From: Parvibaculaceae bacterium | GTDB taxonomy: Bacteria > Pseudomonadota > Alphaproteobacteria > Parvibaculales > Parvibaculaceae | Direction of reading: 5' to 3' | NCBI GenBank assembly: GCA_019636015.1 | Contig: JAHBYJ010000001.1 | Span: 1,178,001 to 1,242,000 of the forward strand | Length of the DNA stretch: 64,000 nucleotides | In this document: piece by piece, positions 55,299-64,000 of the stretch | How the letters are laid out: every line of letters starts with the position of its first letter | Numbering within the stretch: position 1 is the first letter of the stretch | The notes under the pieces: generated by a model | What the model was told of the DNA's origin: nothing | The model's database searches: none | The model's input: only the letters and a program-made list of their open reading frames with translations | Made by a program: the position numbers and the translations under genes

Positions 55299-56225
55299 AT
55301 GTCGGATACGGCCTACAGCAATGATCGACCGGAAGTCCTTCGCCAGGGCGGCGAGGGCAGCGCGGGCGATTTTTTCGAGCTGTTGAAGCCGCGAGTCATG
55401 TCGCTCGTGATCTTCACGGCCCTGGTCGGCATCGCGCTCGCGCCGGGCGGTATCCACCCGGTCATCGGCTTTACCGCGCTCCTCTGCATCGCGGTCGGCG
55501 CCGGCGCTTCCGGCGCGCTCAACATGTGGTACGACGCCGACATCGACGCGAAGATGGCGCGCACGGCCAATCGCCCGATCCCGTCTGGCCGCGTCGCGCC
55601 GCAGGAAGCGGCGGTCTTCGGCTCCATTCTCTCGGTCTTCTCCGTGATGACGATGGGCGTGCTGGTGAACTGGGTTGCCGCCGCGCTTCTCGCCTTCACC
55701 ATTTTCTTCTATGTCGCGGTCTATACGATGTGGCTGAAGCGGCGCACGCCGCAGAACATCGTGATCGGCGGCGCGGCCGGCGCTTTCCCGCCCATGATCG
55801 GCTGGGCCGCGGTGACGGGCTCGGTGTCGCTCGAAAGCCTCGTCCTCTTCCTCATCATTTTCATGTGGACCCCGCCGCACTTCTGGGCGCTGGCTCTGTT
55901 CCGTTCCGGTGACTATGAAAAGGTCGGCGTCCCGATGATGCCGGTTGTGGCGGGCGAGCGCGAAACACGCCGCCAGATCATGATCTATTCGGTGCTGCTT
56001 GTGCCGGTCACGCTGCTGCCGGGCCTTATGGGCTTTGCCGGCGCGCTCTATACCGGTGCTACGGCGTTGCTGGGGTTCGTTTTCCTCGCGCTTGCCTTCC
56101 GCGTCTGGCGTGCTGAGCCTGGCCTCCGGCAGGACAAGGCCGCGAAGGGGCTTTTTGCCTATTCGATTGTTTATCTCTTCCTCGTTTTCTCGCTGCTGCT
56201 CGTTGAGCGGCTGCTGGGTCTGTGA
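55299..56225 (+). CDS. ctaB: Protoheme IX farnesyltransferase (heme o synthase), 308 aa
   Basis: Converts heme b to heme o, precursor of heme a. [23 protein letters not shown] is the first Asp-rich motif; [32 protein letters not shown] is the second conserved region; about nine membrane helices. Heme a synthase (ctaA) is not in the window. Confidence 0.96.
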   Translation: MSDTAYSNDRPEVLRQGGEGSAGDFFELLKPRVMSLVIFTALVGIALAPGGIHPVIGFTALLCIAVGAGASGALNMWYDADIDAKMARTANRPIPSGRVAPQEAAVFGSILSVFSVMTMGVLVNWVAAALLAFTIFFYVAVYTMWLKRRTPQNIVIGGAAGAFPPMIGWAAVTGSVSLESLVLFLIIFMWTPPHFWALALFRSGDYEKVGVPMMPVVAGERETRRQIMIYSVLLVPVTLLPGLMGFAGALYTGATALLGFVFLALAFRVWRAEPGLRQDKAAKGLFAYSIVYLFLVFSLLLVERLLGL

Positions 56226-56232
56226 GGCCGGG

Positions 56233-56412
56233 ATGCAGGACGATGATAACGAGCGCCACAAGATCGAGGCGCCGGTCTGGACCGAAGAGCAGATCAAGAA
56301 GCGCCGTCAGCGCAACCTCGCGATTGCCTGGACGCTGGCTGGCTTCATCCTGTTGTTCTTCGTGGTGACGATTGTGAAACTGGGAGGCAATGTCGCGAAC
56401 CGGCCCATGTGA
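56233..56412 (+). CDS. coxF: CoxF-like small membrane protein, 59 aa
   Basis: Single-helix protein found between ctaB and ctaG in alphaproteobacterial cox operons. Charged N-terminus (EEQIKKRRQRNLA) and one membrane helix (IAWTLAGFILLFFVVTIVKLGG), C-terminus NVANRPM. Starts 7 bases after the ctaB stop. The name is by position and composition; function in oxidase assembly is unproven. Confidence 0.75.
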   Translation: MQDDDNERHKIEAPVWTEEQIKKRRQRNLAIAWTLAGFILLFFVVTIVKLGGNVANRPM

Positions 56413-56491
56413 ATCGGGAAGCGGCGGCCTGAAGGCATTTTGATTGGTGGCGCGGCCGAGTGGCGGCGCACTGAAGCGGAGTAGAGGGGAC

Positions 56492-57331
56492 ATGGCAGAC
56501 GCCCACGCCAAACATCATGACTACCATCTCGTAGATCCGAGCCCCTGGCCGTTTGTCGGCTCGGTCGGCGCTTTCATTCTGGCCATCGGCGCCGTGAACT
56601 GGATGCATGGCTCGCCCGCATGGGTGATGCTGCTCGGCTTTGCGATCGTCTTTTACACCATGTTCGGCTGGTGGCGGGATGTGATCCGCGAAGGCCGCAA
56701 GGGCGATCACACGCCGGTCGTGCAGCTTCACCTGCGCTACGGCATGATCCTGTTCATCGCGTCGGAAGTGATGTTCTTCGCCGCCTGGTTCTGGGCCTTC
56801 TTCGATGCGAGCCTTTTCCCGGGCGAAGCGATCCAGGAAGCGCGCGCCGAGTTCACCGGCGGTCAGTGGCCGCCCCAGGGCGTGGAGGTTTTCGACCCCT
56901 GGCACCTGCCGCTCATCAACACGTTGATCCTGCTCACCTCGGGCACCACGGTCACTTGGGCGCACCACGCGCTTCAGCACAATGACCGCAAGGGGCTGGT
57001 GCAAGGCCTCGCATGGACCGTCGTACTCGGCCTCATCTTCACGGGCGTGCAGGCCTATGAATATGCCCATGCGGCCTTCTCCTTCGGCGGCAGCATCTAT
57101 GGCGCAACCTTCTTCATGGCGACCGGCTTCCACGGTTTCCACGTCATCGTCGGCACGATCTTCCTGATCGTCTGCCTGCTGCGTGCGATGAAGGGCGATT
57201 TCACGCCGAAGGCCCATTTCGGCTTCGAGGCTGCCGCCTGGTACTGGCACTTCGTGGACGTAGTCTGGATCTTCCTGTTCTTCGCCATCTATGTCTGGGG
57301 CGGTCACGGCGCGCCGATCGCCGCGCACTGA
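56492..57331 (+). CDS. coxC: Cytochrome c oxidase subunit III, 279 aa
   Basis: Seven-helix subunit that stabilises subunit [21 protein letters not shown] start, [26 protein letters not shown] and [19 protein letters not shown] are diagnostic, and [17 protein letters not shown] ends it. GAGGGGAC lies before the ATG. The gene follows coxF directly; ctaG, usually in between, is absent. Confidence 0.97.
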   Translation: MADAHAKHHDYHLVDPSPWPFVGSVGAFILAIGAVNWMHGSPAWVMLLGFAIVFYTMFGWWRDVIREGRKGDHTPVVQLHLRYGMILFIASEVMFFAAWFWAFFDASLFPGEAIQEARAEFTGGQWPPQGVEVFDPWHLPLINTLILLTSGTTVTWAHHALQHNDRKGLVQGLAWTVVLGLIFTGVQAYEYAHAAFSFGGSIYGATFFMATGFHGFHVIVGTIFLIVCLLRAMKGDFTPKAHFGFEAAAWYWHFVDVVWIFLFFAIYVWGGHGAPIAAH

Positions 57332-57410
57332 GGACGAAAGTCCGCAAAGGACGCAGAATGGGGGCGGGCCGCAGCAAGCGGTCCGCCCTCGTGGTTTCGG
57401 GAGTATGAAT

Positions 57411-57782
57411 ATGACGGAAGCGCGGGAAACACCTTCCTCCCTCGAAGTGGGATTGCGCGGCTGCTGCCCGCGCTGCGGCGAGGGAAAGCTCTTTGCCGGC
57501 TTCATCGACCTCGCGCCGAAATGCGAAAGCTGCGGCCTCGACTATGGCTTCGCGGATTCGGGCGACGGCCCCGCCGTCTTCATCATGATGATCGCAGGTT
57601 TTCTCATCGTCGGCCTCGTGCTCTGGGTGGAGTTCACCTGGTCACCGCCCTATTGGGTGCATATCGTCCTCTGGCTGCCGCTGACTCTCATCCTCACGCT
57701 CGGTCTCATCCGCCCGCTGAAAGCCTGGCTCGTCGCCCAGCAATATCGCCACAAGGCGGCCGAAGGCAGGCTCGAAGGATGA
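57411..57782 (+). CDS. DUF983 family membrane protein, 123 aa
   Basis: Small protein between coxC and surf1 in many alphaproteobacteria. An N-terminal four-Cys zinc-ribbon-like pair (GCCPRCGEGKLF and PKCESCGLDYGF) is followed by two membrane helices. ATG at 57411 is 7 bases after GGGAG; the ATG at 57405 is too close. Overlaps surf1 by ATGA. A role in oxidase assembly is inferred from context. A dyad (57362-57389) in the preceding gap may affect mRNA processing. Confidence 0.88.
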   Translation: MTEARETPSSLEVGLRGCCPRCGEGKLFAGFIDLAPKCESCGLDYGFADSGDGPAVFIMMIAGFLIVGLVLWVEFTWSPPYWVHIVLWLPLTLILTLGLIRPLKAWLVAQQYRHKAAEGRLEG

Positions 57783-58507
57783 CCCGCCTTTTCCGCCCCA
57801 TGCTCTGGCCGACAGTGCTGACGCTGCTGGCCCTGCTGGTGTTGATCGGCCTCGGCACATGGCAGGTCGAGCGGCTGCAATGGAAGGAAGAACTTCTGGC
57901 GAAGATCGCGGCCCGGATCGATGCGGTGCCCGTGCCGCTGCCTGCGCCTGAAGATTGGCCGGCCTATGATGCGCGTGAAAGGGAATATACGCGGGTTGAA
58001 GTGCAAGGCCGCTTTCTCCTGGAGGAGTTCCATTATTTCACGCAAGGCGCGAATGGTGCGCCGGGTTACGCCGTGATTTCGCCAATCGAAGTGGCGGAAG
58101 GGGCGGTGGTGCTGGTCGATCGTGGCTTCGTCCCGGTTCCGCTGAAAGATGCGGGATTGCGCGGCGGCATACCGGAAGGCGCGCAGCGTTTCATCGGCAT
58201 CCTGCGGGCGCCTTCCCAGCGCGGCGTCTTCGACGGCGCGGACGACCCGGCGAAAAATATCTGGATGGTGCGCGATCCCGCGGTGATGGGCGCAGCACTG
58301 CGAGGCGTTGACGTTGCGCCCTTCATCGTCGAGGCGGAGGAGGGCGCCTTCCCCGGCGAATGGCCGAAAGCCGGGCGCACGCGTATCGACATTCCGAACA
58401 ATCATCTCGACTATGCGCTGACCTGGTATGGCCTCGCGCTGGTACTCGCGGTGATCTATTTCGCCTGGCACCGTGCCAACGGCCGCATCGGCAGGGAGAA
58501 GATATGA
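57779..58507 (+). CDS. surf1: SURF1 family cytochrome oxidase assembly protein, 242 aa
   Basis: Heme a insertion factor for subunit I. Two membrane helices, at the N-terminus (MLWPTVLTLLALLVLIGLGTWQVERLQWK) and C-terminus (HLDYALTWYGLALVLAVIYF), flank a periplasmic domain with VLVDRGFVPV; RIDIPNNHLDYALTWYGLA is the family signature. Overlaps DUF983 and the M32 gene by ATGA at each end. Confidence 0.95.
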   Translation: MTRLFRPMLWPTVLTLLALLVLIGLGTWQVERLQWKEELLAKIAARIDAVPVPLPAPEDWPAYDAREREYTRVEVQGRFLLEEFHYFTQGANGAPGYAVISPIEVAEGAVVLVDRGFVPVPLKDAGLRGGIPEGAQRFIGILRAPSQRGVFDGADDPAKNIWMVRDPAVMGAALRGVDVAPFIVEAEEGAFPGEWPKAGRTRIDIPNNHLDYALTWYGLALVLAVIYFAWHRANGRIGREKI

Positions 58508-60015
58508 CCGCGCGCAATTCGACTGCCGCCTATGAGGCCTTGAAGGACCGCTTCGCCCGCCTGTCGGCGCTTGGCGGCGCGCAGGCCGTGCTGCACTGGG
58601 ACCGCGCCACCATGATGCCGGAAGGCGGGGCCGAGGCGCGCGCCGAGCAGCAAGCCGTGCTTTCGCTCATTGCGCATGAGACGCTGACCGCGCCTGAAAC
58701 CGGCGACCTCCTCGAAGGCGCGGCGGAAGCCGCCGATGCGCTGGCCGAATGGGACCGCGCGAACCTGCGCGAAATGGCGCGCATCCACGCTCATGCAACC
58801 GCGACGCCCGCAGACCTTGTGATGCAGCTCTCCCGCGCGAAGTCCCGCACGGAAATGATCTGGCGGAAAGCCCGTGCCGCGAACGACTATGCATCGCTCG
58901 CCCCCGCGCTTGCCGAGCTCATTGCGCTCATCCGCGAACAGGCGGCGGCGAAGGCGGAGGCGCTCGGTCTCGATCCCTACGATGCGCTACTCGACGGCTA
59001 CGATCCCGGTCGCCGCGCTACGGATATCGACCGTCTTTTTGCTGAACTGGAAGGTTTCCTGCCCGGCCTGCTCCAGGAGGTGATGGAGCATCAGGCAAAG
59101 GGCCGGCCGGCGATCGCACCCGAGGGGCCGTTCTCCGTCGCGCTGCAGGAGAAAATCGGCCGGGAGGTGATGGGCTTCATGGGCTTCGACTTCGCCCATG
59201 GCCGCCTCGATGTGAGCCATCATCCCTTCACCGGCGGTGTGCCGGACGACAGCCGCATCACCACGCGGTACGACGAGAGCGACTTCACCGAAAGCCTGAT
59301 GGCGGTCGTCCACGAGACTGGACATTCGCTTTACGAGCGGGGCCTGCCGCAGGATTGGCGTGGTCAGCCCGTCGGCCGCTCGCGCGGCATGACGATCCAT
59401 GAGAGCCAGTCCCTGCTGTTTGAAATGCAGGCTGGCCGGACCGAAGCCTTCATCGCCTTCCTTGCGCCGCGCCTGAAAGCGGCATTCGGCGGCGAGGGGC
59501 CCGCCTGGGAGACCGCGAATATTCTCCGCCACTACCGGCGGGTCCGCCCGAGCCTCATCCGCGTGCAGGCGGATGAGGTGACCTATCCGCTGCATGTGAT
59601 GCTGCGCTACCGGCTGGAACGCGCCATGATCGCGGGCGAGCTTGATGCGGCAGAGCTCCCTGCCGCCTGGAACGAGGGCATGGAAAAGCTGCTTGGCATC
59701 GTCCCGCCTGACGATGCGCAGGGCTGCATGCAGGACATTCACTGGCCCTCCGGCTCCTTCGGGTATTTCCCTACCTATACGCTGGGCGCGCTCGCCGCCG
59801 CGCAGCTCTTCGCCGCGGCGAAGGCAGCCGTGCCGGAACTTGAAGCGGCATTGGGCGAGGGCGATTTCATGCCGCTGACGCGCTTCATGCGCGAAAAGGT
59901 GCACGGCCAGGGCTCGCGCCTGACGCCGGACGAGATCATCGAAGGCGCCACAGGCGCGCCCTTGGGTACGGTGGCCTTCCGCCGCCATATCGAGGCGAGA
60001 TACCTCGGTAAATAG
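58504..60015 (+). CDS. M32 family (thermostable) carboxypeptidase, 503 aa
   Basis: Metal-dependent carboxypeptidase Taq type. The zinc motif HETGH (His270, Glu271, His274) lies in VVHETGHSLYERGL, with the third ligand Glu in HESQSLLFEMQ; N-terminal HWDRATMMPEGGAEARAEQ and DVSHHPFTGG are typical. The ATG overlaps the surf1 stop, so it is translated with the cox operon although no link to respiration is known. Confidence 0.95.
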   Translation: MTARNSTAAYEALKDRFARLSALGGAQAVLHWDRATMMPEGGAEARAEQQAVLSLIAHETLTAPETGDLLEGAAEAADALAEWDRANLREMARIHAHATATPADLVMQLSRAKSRTEMIWRKARAANDYASLAPALAELIALIREQAAAKAEALGLDPYDALLDGYDPGRRATDIDRLFAELEGFLPGLLQEVMEHQAKGRPAIAPEGPFSVALQEKIGREVMGFMGFDFAHGRLDVSHHPFTGGVPDDSRITTRYDESDFTESLMAVVHETGHSLYERGLPQDWRGQPVGRSRGMTIHESQSLLFEMQAGRTEAFIAFLAPRLKAAFGGEGPAWETANILRHYRRVRPSLIRVQADEVTYPLHVMLRYRLERAMIAGELDAAELPAAWNEGMEKLLGIVPPDDAQGCMQDIHWPSGSFGYFPTYTLGALAAAQLFAAAKAAVPELEAALGEGDFMPLTRFMREKVHGQGSRLTPDEIIEGATGAPLGTVAFRRHIEARYLGK

Positions 60016-60132
60016 CTGAGAATAAACGATATTTCCGCGTAGCGCCGAAGTGGTTTGCAAGCCCTGCCGGGCCCGGCTAGGTTACGCGCGTCCGGCCCCG
60101 GTCTCTTCCGGTGGTAGGCTATCCTGGAGATT

Positions 60133-61539
60133 ATGGTGAAATACGTCAGCACGCGGGGCCTCGCCCCGGAGCTTGAATTCGAGGACGCATTGCTCACGGG
60201 CCTTGCCCGCGATGGCGGCCTTTATGTGCCGGCGGAATGGCCGCAGATGAGCGAGCGCAAGATCAAGGCGCTGGCAGGCCTCACCTATGAAGAGACAGCT
60301 TTCCGCGTCACGCGGCCTTATATCGGCGAAAGCATCGCCGATGCCGACCTTCAGGAAATGATCGGCGCGGCCTACGCGACCTTCCGCCACCGCACGATTG
60401 TGCCGCTGCGGCAAACCGCCTCTAACGACTGGCTGCTCGAACTTTTCCACGGGCCCACGCTCGCCTTCAAGGACGTGGCGATGCAGATCCTTGCCCGTCT
60501 TTTCGACCATGTGCTGGCAAAGCGGGGCAGGCGCATCACCGTGGTAGGAGCGACCTCGGGCGACACAGGCTCGGCCGCCATCGAGGCCTTCCGTGGCCGC
60601 GACACGACCGACATTTTCATCCTGCATCCGAAGGGCCGCGTCTCCGAGGTGCAGCGCCGCCAGATGACGACGGTGCTCGACGCCAATGTGCACAACATCG
60701 CCGTCGAAGGCTCCTTCGACGATTGCCAGGCGCTGGTGAAGGCGATGTTCAACGACCACGCTTTCCGCGACGAGGTGAGCCTTGCCGGCGTGAACTCGAT
60801 CAACTGGGGCCGTGTCATGGCCCAGATCGTCTATTTCTTCACGAGTGCCGTGGCGCTCGGCGCGCCCGCCCGGCCTGTCGCCTTCTCGGTTCCCACAGGG
60901 AATTTCGGCGATATTTTCGCCGGATACGCGGCCGCGCGGATGGGCTTGCCGGTCGCGAAACTCATTGTCGCGACCAATGTGAACGACATTCTGGCGCGCA
61001 CCATCGAAACCGGACGCTACGAAGTGGGAAAAGTTATCCCCACCATCAGCCCCAGCATGGATATTCAGGTCTCGTCCAATTTCGAGCGTCTGCTCTACGA
61101 CACCTATGGGCGCGACGGCGCGGCGGTGACGCGGCTCATGCAGGGCCTCACCCAGTCTGGCGCCTTCGAGATCGACACGCTGCGGCTCGATGCGATCCGC
61201 GCCCAGTTTGGCGCCGCTCGGGTGGACGAGGCGGAGACGAAGGCAACGATTGCGCGGCTGCACGAGGAGACTGGCGAACTTGTCGATCCTCATTCCGCGG
61301 TTGGTCTTGCCGCTGCGGCAAGGCTGCGTGGCGACGTGACGGTGCCGATGGTGACGCTGGCGACCGCCCATCCGGCGAAGTTCCCGGATGCGGTCAAGCA
61401 GGCAACGGGCATCCACCCCGACCTGCCACCCGCCATGCAGGACATTTTCACGCGCGAGGAGCGCCTCGACGTGCTGCCGAACGATCTCGGCGCCATCGAA
61501 GCCTTCATCCGCGAGCGCGCCCGGTCGGTCGCGGCCTGA
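60133..61539 (+). CDS. thrC: Threonine synthase, 468 aa
   Basis: PLP enzyme making threonine from O-phosphohomoserine. MVKYVSTRGLAPELEFEDALLTGLARDGGLYVP is the class II start; PTLAFKDVAMQIL holds the PLP lysine (Lys113), VVGATSGDTGSAAIEAF the phosphate site. Full length for the alphaproteobacterial/fungal class. thrA and thrB are not in the window. Preceded by CTGGAGATT. Confidence 0.97.
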   Translation: MVKYVSTRGLAPELEFEDALLTGLARDGGLYVPAEWPQMSERKIKALAGLTYEETAFRVTRPYIGESIADADLQEMIGAAYATFRHRTIVPLRQTASNDWLLELFHGPTLAFKDVAMQILARLFDHVLAKRGRRITVVGATSGDTGSAAIEAFRGRDTTDIFILHPKGRVSEVQRRQMTTVLDANVHNIAVEGSFDDCQALVKAMFNDHAFRDEVSLAGVNSINWGRVMAQIVYFFTSAVALGAPARPVAFSVPTGNFGDIFAGYAAARMGLPVAKLIVATNVNDILARTIETGRYEVGKVIPTISPSMDIQVSSNFERLLYDTYGRDGAAVTRLMQGLTQSGAFEIDTLRLDAIRAQFGAARVDEAETKATIARLHEETGELVDPHSAVGLAAAARLRGDVTVPMVTLATAHPAKFPDAVKQATGIHPDLPPAMQDIFTREERLDVLPNDLGAIEAFIRERARSVAA

Positions 61540-61571
61540 GATTTGTAAGCGTATTTTGAAGGAGTGTGCCC

Positions 61572-62846
61572 ATGTCCGTTGAAGTGACCCGCCTCGAAAA
61601 CGGTCTCACCGTCGTGACCGACAGCATGCCCCATCTCCAGACCACCTCTGTCGGCGTCTGGGTGAATACCGGCGCGCGGCACGAGACCGCCCGCGAGCAT
61701 GGCGTCTCCCACATGCTGGAACACATGGCATTCAAGGGTACGGAACGCCGCTCGGCGCTTGCCATCGCCGAGGAAATCGAAACGGTGGGCGGCCATCTGA
61801 ACGCTCATACGACGCATGAGGCGACGGCCTATTACGCCCGCGTGCTGAAGCAGGATACAGGCCTTGCCGTCGATATTCTGAGCGACATTCTGCAGAACTC
61901 GGTTTTCGATCCCGAAGAGGTGGAGCGCGAGCGCGGCGTCATCATTTCCGAGATCGGTCAGGCGCACGACACGCCGGACGACATGGTTTTCGACCATCTG
62001 CTGGAAGCCGCCTATGACGATCAGCCGCTCGGCCGTTCGATCCTCGGCACGGTGGACACGGTGTCGGGTTTCGGCCGCGATGAACTCCAGTCCTATATGG
62101 GGCAGCGTTATCTCGCGCCCGGCATGGTGCTCGCAGCGGCCGGCGGCGTCGATCACGAAGAACTGGTGAAGCTCGCCGGCGACCGCTTTGGCGCCCTGCC
62201 GAACCGCAAGACGAACGGCGCGGAGCCCGCGGCCTTCCGCCCGGGCGAAAGGCGCGTGGAACGCGATCTCGAGCAGGCGCATCTCGCGCTCGCCTTCGAG
62301 GGTCCGACCTATGCCGATCCGGACTACTACGCCGCGCAGGTCTTCTCCGGCGTGCTGGGCGGCGGCATGTCCTCCCGTCTCTTCCAGGAAGTGCGCGAGA
62401 AGCGCGGCCTCTGCTATTCCGTCTTCGCCTTTTCCTGGTCTTTCGCGGATACCGGCGTCTTCGGCATCTACGCCGGCACCTCGCCGGATGACGTGGCTGA
62501 GCTGATGCCTGTCCTGTCCGGCGAACTCGGCCGCCTCGGCGAAGACGCGAGCGAGGAAGAGGTCGCCCGCGCCCGTGCCCAGATCAAGGCCGGGCTGATG
62601 ATGGGGCTCGAAAGCTCGTCCTCCCGCGCCGAGCAGGTGGCCCGCCAATACATGATCCATGGCCGCGTGCTGCCCATCGAGGAACTGATCGAAAAGGTCG
62701 ACGCCGTGGATGCCGCCGCTGTGCGCCGCTACGCCGATCGTCTGCTGAAGGGACCGGGGCTTGCCCTTTCTGCTATCGGCCCGCTCGATGGCCGGGATGG
62801 CGGACTTGAATCCTATGACCGTATCGCGGCAAGATTCGCACATTAA
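61572..62846 (+). CDS. M16 family zinc peptidase (processing-peptidase-like), 424 aa
   Basis: Homologue of mitochondrial processing peptidase beta. The inverted zinc motif HMLEH (His47, Glu50, His51) lies in HGVSHMLEHMAFKGT, with Glu in ERERGVIISEI; the second domain has SGVLGGGMSSRLFQEVREKRGL, the glycine-rich region of PPE/MPP. GAAGGAG precedes the ATG. Located directly after thrC (32-base gap), the usual order in alphaproteobacteria. Confidence 0.95.
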   Translation: MSVEVTRLENGLTVVTDSMPHLQTTSVGVWVNTGARHETAREHGVSHMLEHMAFKGTERRSALAIAEEIETVGGHLNAHTTHEATAYYARVLKQDTGLAVDILSDILQNSVFDPEEVERERGVIISEIGQAHDTPDDMVFDHLLEAAYDDQPLGRSILGTVDTVSGFGRDELQSYMGQRYLAPGMVLAAAGGVDHEELVKLAGDRFGALPNRKTNGAEPAAFRPGERRVERDLEQAHLALAFEGPTYADPDYYAAQVFSGVLGGGMSSRLFQEVREKRGLCYSVFAFSWSFADTGVFGIYAGTSPDDVAELMPVLSGELGRLGEDASEEEVARARAQIKAGLMMGLESSSSRAEQVARQYMIHGRVLPIEELIEKVDAVDAAAVRRYADRLLKGPGLALSAIGPLDGRDGGLESYDRIAARFAH

Positions 62847-62847
62847 C

Positions 62848-62892
62848 ATCGCGGAAGGCGCGATCTGACGAAGAGGCCGGGCACCGCCCGGC
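62848..62892 (+). terminator. Two short hairpins after the M16 peptidase gene
   Basis: ATCGCG-N5-CGCGAT (62848-62864) and GCCGGGC-N3-GCCCGGC (62876-62892) follow the stop codon at once. Neither has a T-tract, so factor-independent termination is doubtful; they may only stabilise the message or separate it from the GNAT gene. Confidence 0.35.
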
Positions 62893-62913
62893 TCAGGCGG
62901 GGCAATCCGGCTC

Positions 62914-63501
62914 ATGGCATTTCTGCGCTCGATATCGAAGCCGGACACAGCGCCGATGATCCTCGGCCGCGGCCTCTATCTGCGAGCGCCGCAGCTCACC
63001 GATTTCCCGCAATGGTCGGAGCTTCGGGAGCGGAGCCGCGCCTTCCTGACGCCTTGGGAGCCGACCTGGGGTCCGGACGACCTGACGAAGCCCTCTTTCC
63101 GCCGCCGCCTGCGCCGCTATCAGCGCGAAATCCGCGAGGATCAGGCCTACCCCTTCTTCATCTTTCGTGAGGAAGATGATGCTCTGCTTGGGGGATGCAC
63201 GCTGTCCGGCGTGCAACGGGGCGTGCAGCAAAGTTGCACTCTCGGCTACTGGGCAGGGGAAGATCATGCGGGCCGCGGCCATGTGACGGCGGCGGTTCGC
63301 GCGCTCATTCCCTTCGTGTTCGAGGAATTGAAACTGCACCGGCTGCAGGCGGCCTGTCTGCCGGAAAACGAGCGGTCCCGCGCCGTACTGCGCAAGTGCG
63401 GCTTTACGGAAGAGGGGATTGCACGGGGCTTTCTCCGTATCAACGGGGCCTGGCGCGACCATGTTGTCTACGCGATCCTGCGAGACGACCCGCGCCGATG
63501 A
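62914..63501 (+). CDS. GNAT family acetyltransferase (RimJ/RimL type), 195 aa
   Basis: Acetyltransferase resembling ribosomal-protein N-terminal acetyltransferases. GRGLYLRAPQLTDFPQW begins the domain; LGYWAGEDHAGRGHVTAAVRALIPFVF contains the acetyl-CoA loop; HRLQAACLPENERSRAVLRKCGFTEEG is the C-terminal GNAT half. Often found after the M16 peptidase in this class; RimJ-like specificity is inferred. Confidence 0.92.
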   Translation: MAFLRSISKPDTAPMILGRGLYLRAPQLTDFPQWSELRERSRAFLTPWEPTWGPDDLTKPSFRRRLRRYQREIREDQAYPFFIFREEDDALLGGCTLSGVQRGVQQSCTLGYWAGEDHAGRGHVTAAVRALIPFVFEELKLHRLQAACLPENERSRAVLRKCGFTEEGIARGFLRINGAWRDHVVYAILRDDPRR

Positions 63502-63525
63502 GATGTGAAGAGGAGTTTTGAGGGG

Positions 63526-64000
63526 ATGCGGCTAGGGGGCCAGGGACCGGCGCGCATGAAGTGCGCGATCGCGGCGTTGCTGCTGACATTCGGGCTTGGC
63601 GCCGGCGCGGCGCGAGCGCTCGATGCCGTGGCGATGGACGATCCCCATGCCGTGATCGATCTCTCGCCCTTCGTCGAGAGTTATGAAGCCGATGGCCGCC
63701 GGCTGACCATCGAGCCGCCCGCGAACGGCCAGGCCTCCATCGAAAGCGAGGACGCAGCCGAAGCCGGGGAGTTCGATGAAGACGCCATGGAAGACGGCAC
63801 TATCGTTCTCGAGGAAAGCGCGGCGAGAAACGGAGGCATCTGGCATGCCGTCGCGCTGCGCAATCGGAGCGAGGATCCCGTCATCAGGCTTCTGGTCGCC
63901 GACCGGCGCGGCGAAGGGCTCGGTGCCTTCTTCTGGCCGATGCCGCAGGTAAGTTTCGACAAGGCGCTGACGGCGGGCGGCGAGAATCCGATGCCCCTGC
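63526..64000 (+). CDS. Putative exported or membrane sensor protein, 5' part only
   Basis: The reading frame is open to the window end (158 codons). From the ATG at 63526 or, better, 63556 (MKCAIAALLLTFGLGAGAARA) it starts with a signal peptide, then an acidic region (ESEDAAEAGEFDEDAMEDG) and a beta-rich part ending HAVALRNRSEDPVIRLLVADRRGEGLGAFFWP. That last pattern recalls the extracellular domain of 7TM diguanylate-cyclase-type sensors found after the GNAT gene in relatives; this is a weak inference. AGGAG lies 10 bases before 63526. Confidence 0.6.
   Translation, partial: MRLGGQGPARMKCAIAALLLTFGLGAGAARALDAVAMDDPHAVIDLSPFVESYEADGRRLTIEPPANGQASIESEDAAEAGEFDEDAMEDGTIVLEESAARNGGIWHAVALRNRSEDPVIRLLVADRRGEGLGAFFWPMPQVSFDKALTAGGENPMPL

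Overview
The window reads as chromosome of a high-GC alphaproteobacterium with a fatty-acid-oriented lifestyle. Evidence: a CIRCE-controlled groESL operon, the aa3 oxidase cluster coxB-coxA-ctaB-coxF-coxC-DUF983-surf1, the plant/alphaproteobacterial type of glutamate-cysteine ligase, an ETF-beta lysine methyltransferase, a mitochondrial-processing-peptidase-like M16 protein, and small proteins typical of the class (DUF2093, DUF4170, DUF6101, TIGR01459). A Parvibaculum-like member is my guess from overall flavour only. No rRNA, tRNA, CRISPR array, insertion sequence, integrase or prophage was seen. Coding density is high; the only gene-free stretch above 300 bases is the leader of the cox operon (52355-52726).

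Layout. 1-1717: groEL (cut by the window edge) and groES with promoter and CIRCE. 1768-5936: accessory-looking stretch with a TetR regulator paired with a small Cys-rich exported protein, a D-threonine-aldolase-like PLP enzyme, then a second TetR gene whose operator-like palindrome recurs before a small exported protein and a DUF2145 papain-fold protein, closed by a strong terminator. 5938-13900: sugar-type oxidoreductase, phosphofructokinase, acetyltransferase, ACAD10/11-type kinase, purD, xseA, DUF2093 and an M23 peptidase. 13904-22978: a long minus-strand array (pmbA, IMPase-family phosphatase, DUF4170, tspO, MsbA-like ABC exporter, DUF374 acyltransferase, waaA, lpxK, LpxL-like acyltransferase), mostly lipid A/Kdo assembly and export. 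23003-25512: MAPEG protein, arfB, UbiD-type decarboxylase. 26312-30138: a catabolic-looking operon (SDR, creatininase family, Rieske oxygenase) diverging from a LysR regulator. 30142-33648: enoyl-CoA hydratase, ETF-beta methyltransferase, ribF and a HAD hydrolase. 33707-38215: small winged-helix-like protein, rsmD, rluB-type synthase, tadA, ACAD10/11-type acyl-CoA dehydrogenase, GST. 38219-43246: three-PAS histidine kinase, second ACAD10/11-type kinase, and a TetR-fatty acid desaturase operon with operator-like palindromes. 43368-52354: small exported protein, MFS transporter, ubiA, Nudix, rsmE, quinone reductase, gshA, VOC, P-loop kinase, tldD and one unknown ORF. 52727-58507: cox operon, without ctaG at its usual place. 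58504-64000: M32 carboxypeptidase, thrC, M16 peptidase, GNAT, and the start of an exported or sensor protein.

Functional themes: envelope biogenesis (lipid A, M23 peptidase, TldD/PmbA), aerobic respiration, and acyl-CoA/fatty acid handling (two ACAD10/11-like kinases plus the matching dehydrogenase, enoyl-CoA hydratase, desaturase, ETF methyltransferase). The least understood parts are the TetR-small protein-DUF2145 unit at 4001-5936 and the Rieske/creatininase/SDR operon.
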